DNA from: Pseudoalteromonas viridis | GTDB lineage: Bacteria > Pseudomonadota > Gammaproteobacteria > Enterobacterales > Alteromonadaceae | Assembly: GCF_017742995.1 (NCBI RefSeq) | Contig: NZ_CP072426.1 | Span: forward strand, 248,001 to 312,000 | DNA: 64,000 bases | Direction of reading: 5' to 3' | In this document: piece after piece, positions 62,477-64,000 of the stretch | Layout of the letters: every line of letters starts with the position of its first letter | How positions within the stretch are numbered: position 1 is the stretch's first letter | Position numbers and translations under genes: made by a program | Notes under the pieces: generated by a model | Databases searched by the model: none | What the model saw: the letters and a program-made list of their open reading frames with translations, nothing else | Told to the model about the DNA's origin: nothing

Positions 62477-64000
62477 GATGTGTTCTTTAAAGGGCCACGT
62501 ACTTAAGGGCCTATGTTATGAAAACGATGTGGTAGTTGTTTGCAGGCTTTTGCTGATCTGACATATTAGAGCAATAGACTATTTCACTGATAGGCAATAA
62601 TCTGAATCTTTGTATTTCTTTACAGGTCTAAATTATTAAGATTCATTTTTTAATGATGTGTTCCTAGATTGACAGATCGTGCATTGAACTCTGGGGGTAT
62701 TTAACTGGATTGCTCAAATAGAATACAGGGCATAGTTTGTGAGGCAATGACTCAGATGTTTGTGTCTTTGCGGGGATCTGCATTAATTTGATTTCTCTAT
62801 TTAAATGATGTGTTCTTTTAGAGTGATGGGGTGACGTACTGGCCGGGGGGCTGATCGGCTTCATTAAAAGAGAGGGCAGCTTCTTGTGAGGCGACAATTC
62901 GGAACACTGCGTTTTTGTATGTATTTGGCTTAGTTAGATTCGCCTAACAAAAGATGTGTTCTTTTGGTGTGGTGACTTACTGGCCGGGGTATTGATCGGC
63001 TTCATTAAAAGAAAGGGCAGCTTCTTGTGAGGCAACAATTTGGAACGCTGCATTTTTGTATGTATTTGGCTTAGTTAGATTCGTCTAACTAATGATGTGT
63101 TCTTAAGCGCGATAATGGTCGAATAGAACTCAGGGAGGGTTTAACAGGATGGCTGAATTGATTAAACAAAGTAAAGGGTATAGTCTGGAAGGTAATGACT
63201 CGGATGTGTGTGTTTTTGCGGGGATCTCAATGAATTTGATTTCTCTATTAAAATGATGTGTTCTTCTAGAGTGGTGGGGTGATTTGCTGATTGATCGGCT
63301 TCATTAAAAGAAAGGGCAGCTTCTTGTAAGGTAACAATTCGGAAAACTGCATTTTTGTATGAATCTGGCTTGTTGATGCTCCACAATTTAATGATGTGTT
63401 CCTGGGTTGGATGATGGTGCATAGAACTCAGGGGGTATTTAACTGGATTGCTCAAATAGAATACAGGGCATAGTCTGGAAGGCAATGGTTCGGATGTGTG
63501 TGTTTTTGCGGGGATCTCAATAAATTTGATTTCTCTATTTAAATGATGTGTTCTTATAGAGTGGAGGGGTGGCTTGCTGATTGATCGGCTTCATTAAAAG
63601 AAACGGCATCGCTTTGGGAGGCAACAATTCGGAACACGGTGTTTTTGTATGAATCTGGCTTGTTGATGCTCCACAATTTAATGATGTGTTCCTGGGCTGG
63701 GTGATGGTGCATAGATCTCAGGGGGGTATTTAACTGGATTGCTCAAATTGAGTACAGGGCATAGCCTGGAAGGCTATGGTTCGGATGTGTGTGTTTTTGC
63801 GGAGATCTCAATGAATTTGATTTCTTTATATAAATGATGTGTTCTTTTAGAGTGGCAAGGTGATTTGCGGCCGGGTGACTGATCGGCGTTATTAAACGAA
63901 AGGGTAGCTTCTTGTGAGGCAACAGTTTGGAAAGCAGCGTTTTTGTATGAATCTGGCATGTTTTGGATTATCAATATTATGATGTGTTCTTAAGTGGGTT
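62477..64000 (+). repeat. Tandem array of about 145-bp units in two mostly alternating subfamilies
   Basis: The box GATGTGTTC, mostly within AATGATGTGTTC, starts at 62477, 62656, 62807, 62953, 63094, 63255, 63393, 63545, 63683, 63836 and 63981. Steps are 179, 151, 146, 141, 161, 138, 152, 138, 153 and 145 bp. Units of type A (GATCGGCTTCATTAAAAG, then GGCAACAATTCGGA) and type B (ACTCAGGGGGTATTTAAC, then GGCAATGGTTCGGATG) mostly alternate, the order after the degenerate first unit being B A A B A B A B A. Both types share GGCAA-N4-TTCGGA and GTTTTTG, so they derive from one ancestor. The array continues beyond the window. Confidence 0.9.

Larger units (their letters stand above)
62312..64000. 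other. Noncoding region right of rep, filled by a satellite-like array
   Basis: About 1.7 kb without a credible gene. Left of 62477 nothing is recognised beyond the terminator after rep. From 62477 to the window edge it is a tandem array, described below. Minus-strand frames of 66-107 codons appear within the repeats, but they are interrupted in most units and no ribosome site stands out. Confidence 0.7.

Noticed and set aside
62664..63974. Minus-strand frames of 66-107 codons in the 145-bp array
   Set aside because: Related peptide pieces appear in successive units but are interrupted by stops in most, and no ribosome sites were found. They are better explained as repeats read by chance.
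62477..64000. Integron attC-type array
   Set aside because: Units contain no cassette genes between the boxes, and the conserved box is not the inverse/core site pair of attC elements.

Overview
The window looks like part of the secondary replicon (chromid) of a marine gammaproteobacterium of the Alteromonadales, most likely Pseudoalteromonas. This is inferred from a parB-parA-origin-rep cassette at the right end, from a gene set typical of that group (lipoproteins, a TonB receptor, PhoX/PhoD phosphatases, SbcCD, a long-form isocitrate lyase, malate synthase G), and from a chromosome-like gene load beside a plasmid-type initiator. No tRNA, rRNA, transposase or CRISPR array was seen.

Left third (1-26 kb): a LysR regulator diverges from a TonB-dependent receptor. 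Then come a polysaccharide-deacetylase lipoprotein, a di-CxxCH lipoprotein downstream of a PhoX-like phosphatase that carries a collagen-like Gly-X-Y stalk, an sbcD-sbcC-methyltransferase operon, an uncharacterised surface-protein group (DUF6702-like protein, 1169-aa lipoprotein, beta-barrel), a calcineurin-like phosphoesterase lipoprotein, a solute-binding protein and a Tat-exported PhoD phosphatase.

Middle (26-34 kb): two nearly identical Hsp20 genes lie 6.1 kb apart in direct orientation, each with a sigma32-like promoter and a ROSE-like RNA thermometer. They bracket a small island: a 1006-aa P-loop STAND-type NTPase with very regular TPR-like repeats, a 134-aa partner whose N-terminus carries the same short Gly/Asn-rich motif, and a divergent class-3 lipase without a signal peptide. 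The shared motif suggests an NLR-like signalling pair of the amyloid-motif kind, possibly defensive; this is inference.

Right-middle (34-48 kb): a Kef-type antiporter overlaps a UspE-like gene, followed by a Sel1-repeat/DUF2971-like fusion. Next is a three-gene MNIO (DUF692) operon: a ferritin-like protein with a Cys-rich segment, the MNIO enzyme and its DUF2063 partner. The glyoxylate shunt genes diverge; aceA is intact, but the malate synthase G gene is split by an apparent one-base insertion.

Right end (48-64 kb): a TPR sensor kinase and a distant response regulator (possible partners), RmuC, a SWIM/SNF2 helicase, ParB and ParA, and then a GATC-rich origin. The origin holds nine copies of an iteron-like element, GATC-N7-TACT, plus DnaA boxes, followed by the initiator gene. 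The same element occurs, more degenerate, as seven copies about 12 kb away upstream of the kinase gene. Downstream of rep, a noncoding array of roughly 145-bp units, in two mostly alternating subfamilies that share a 12-bp box, runs off the window edge.
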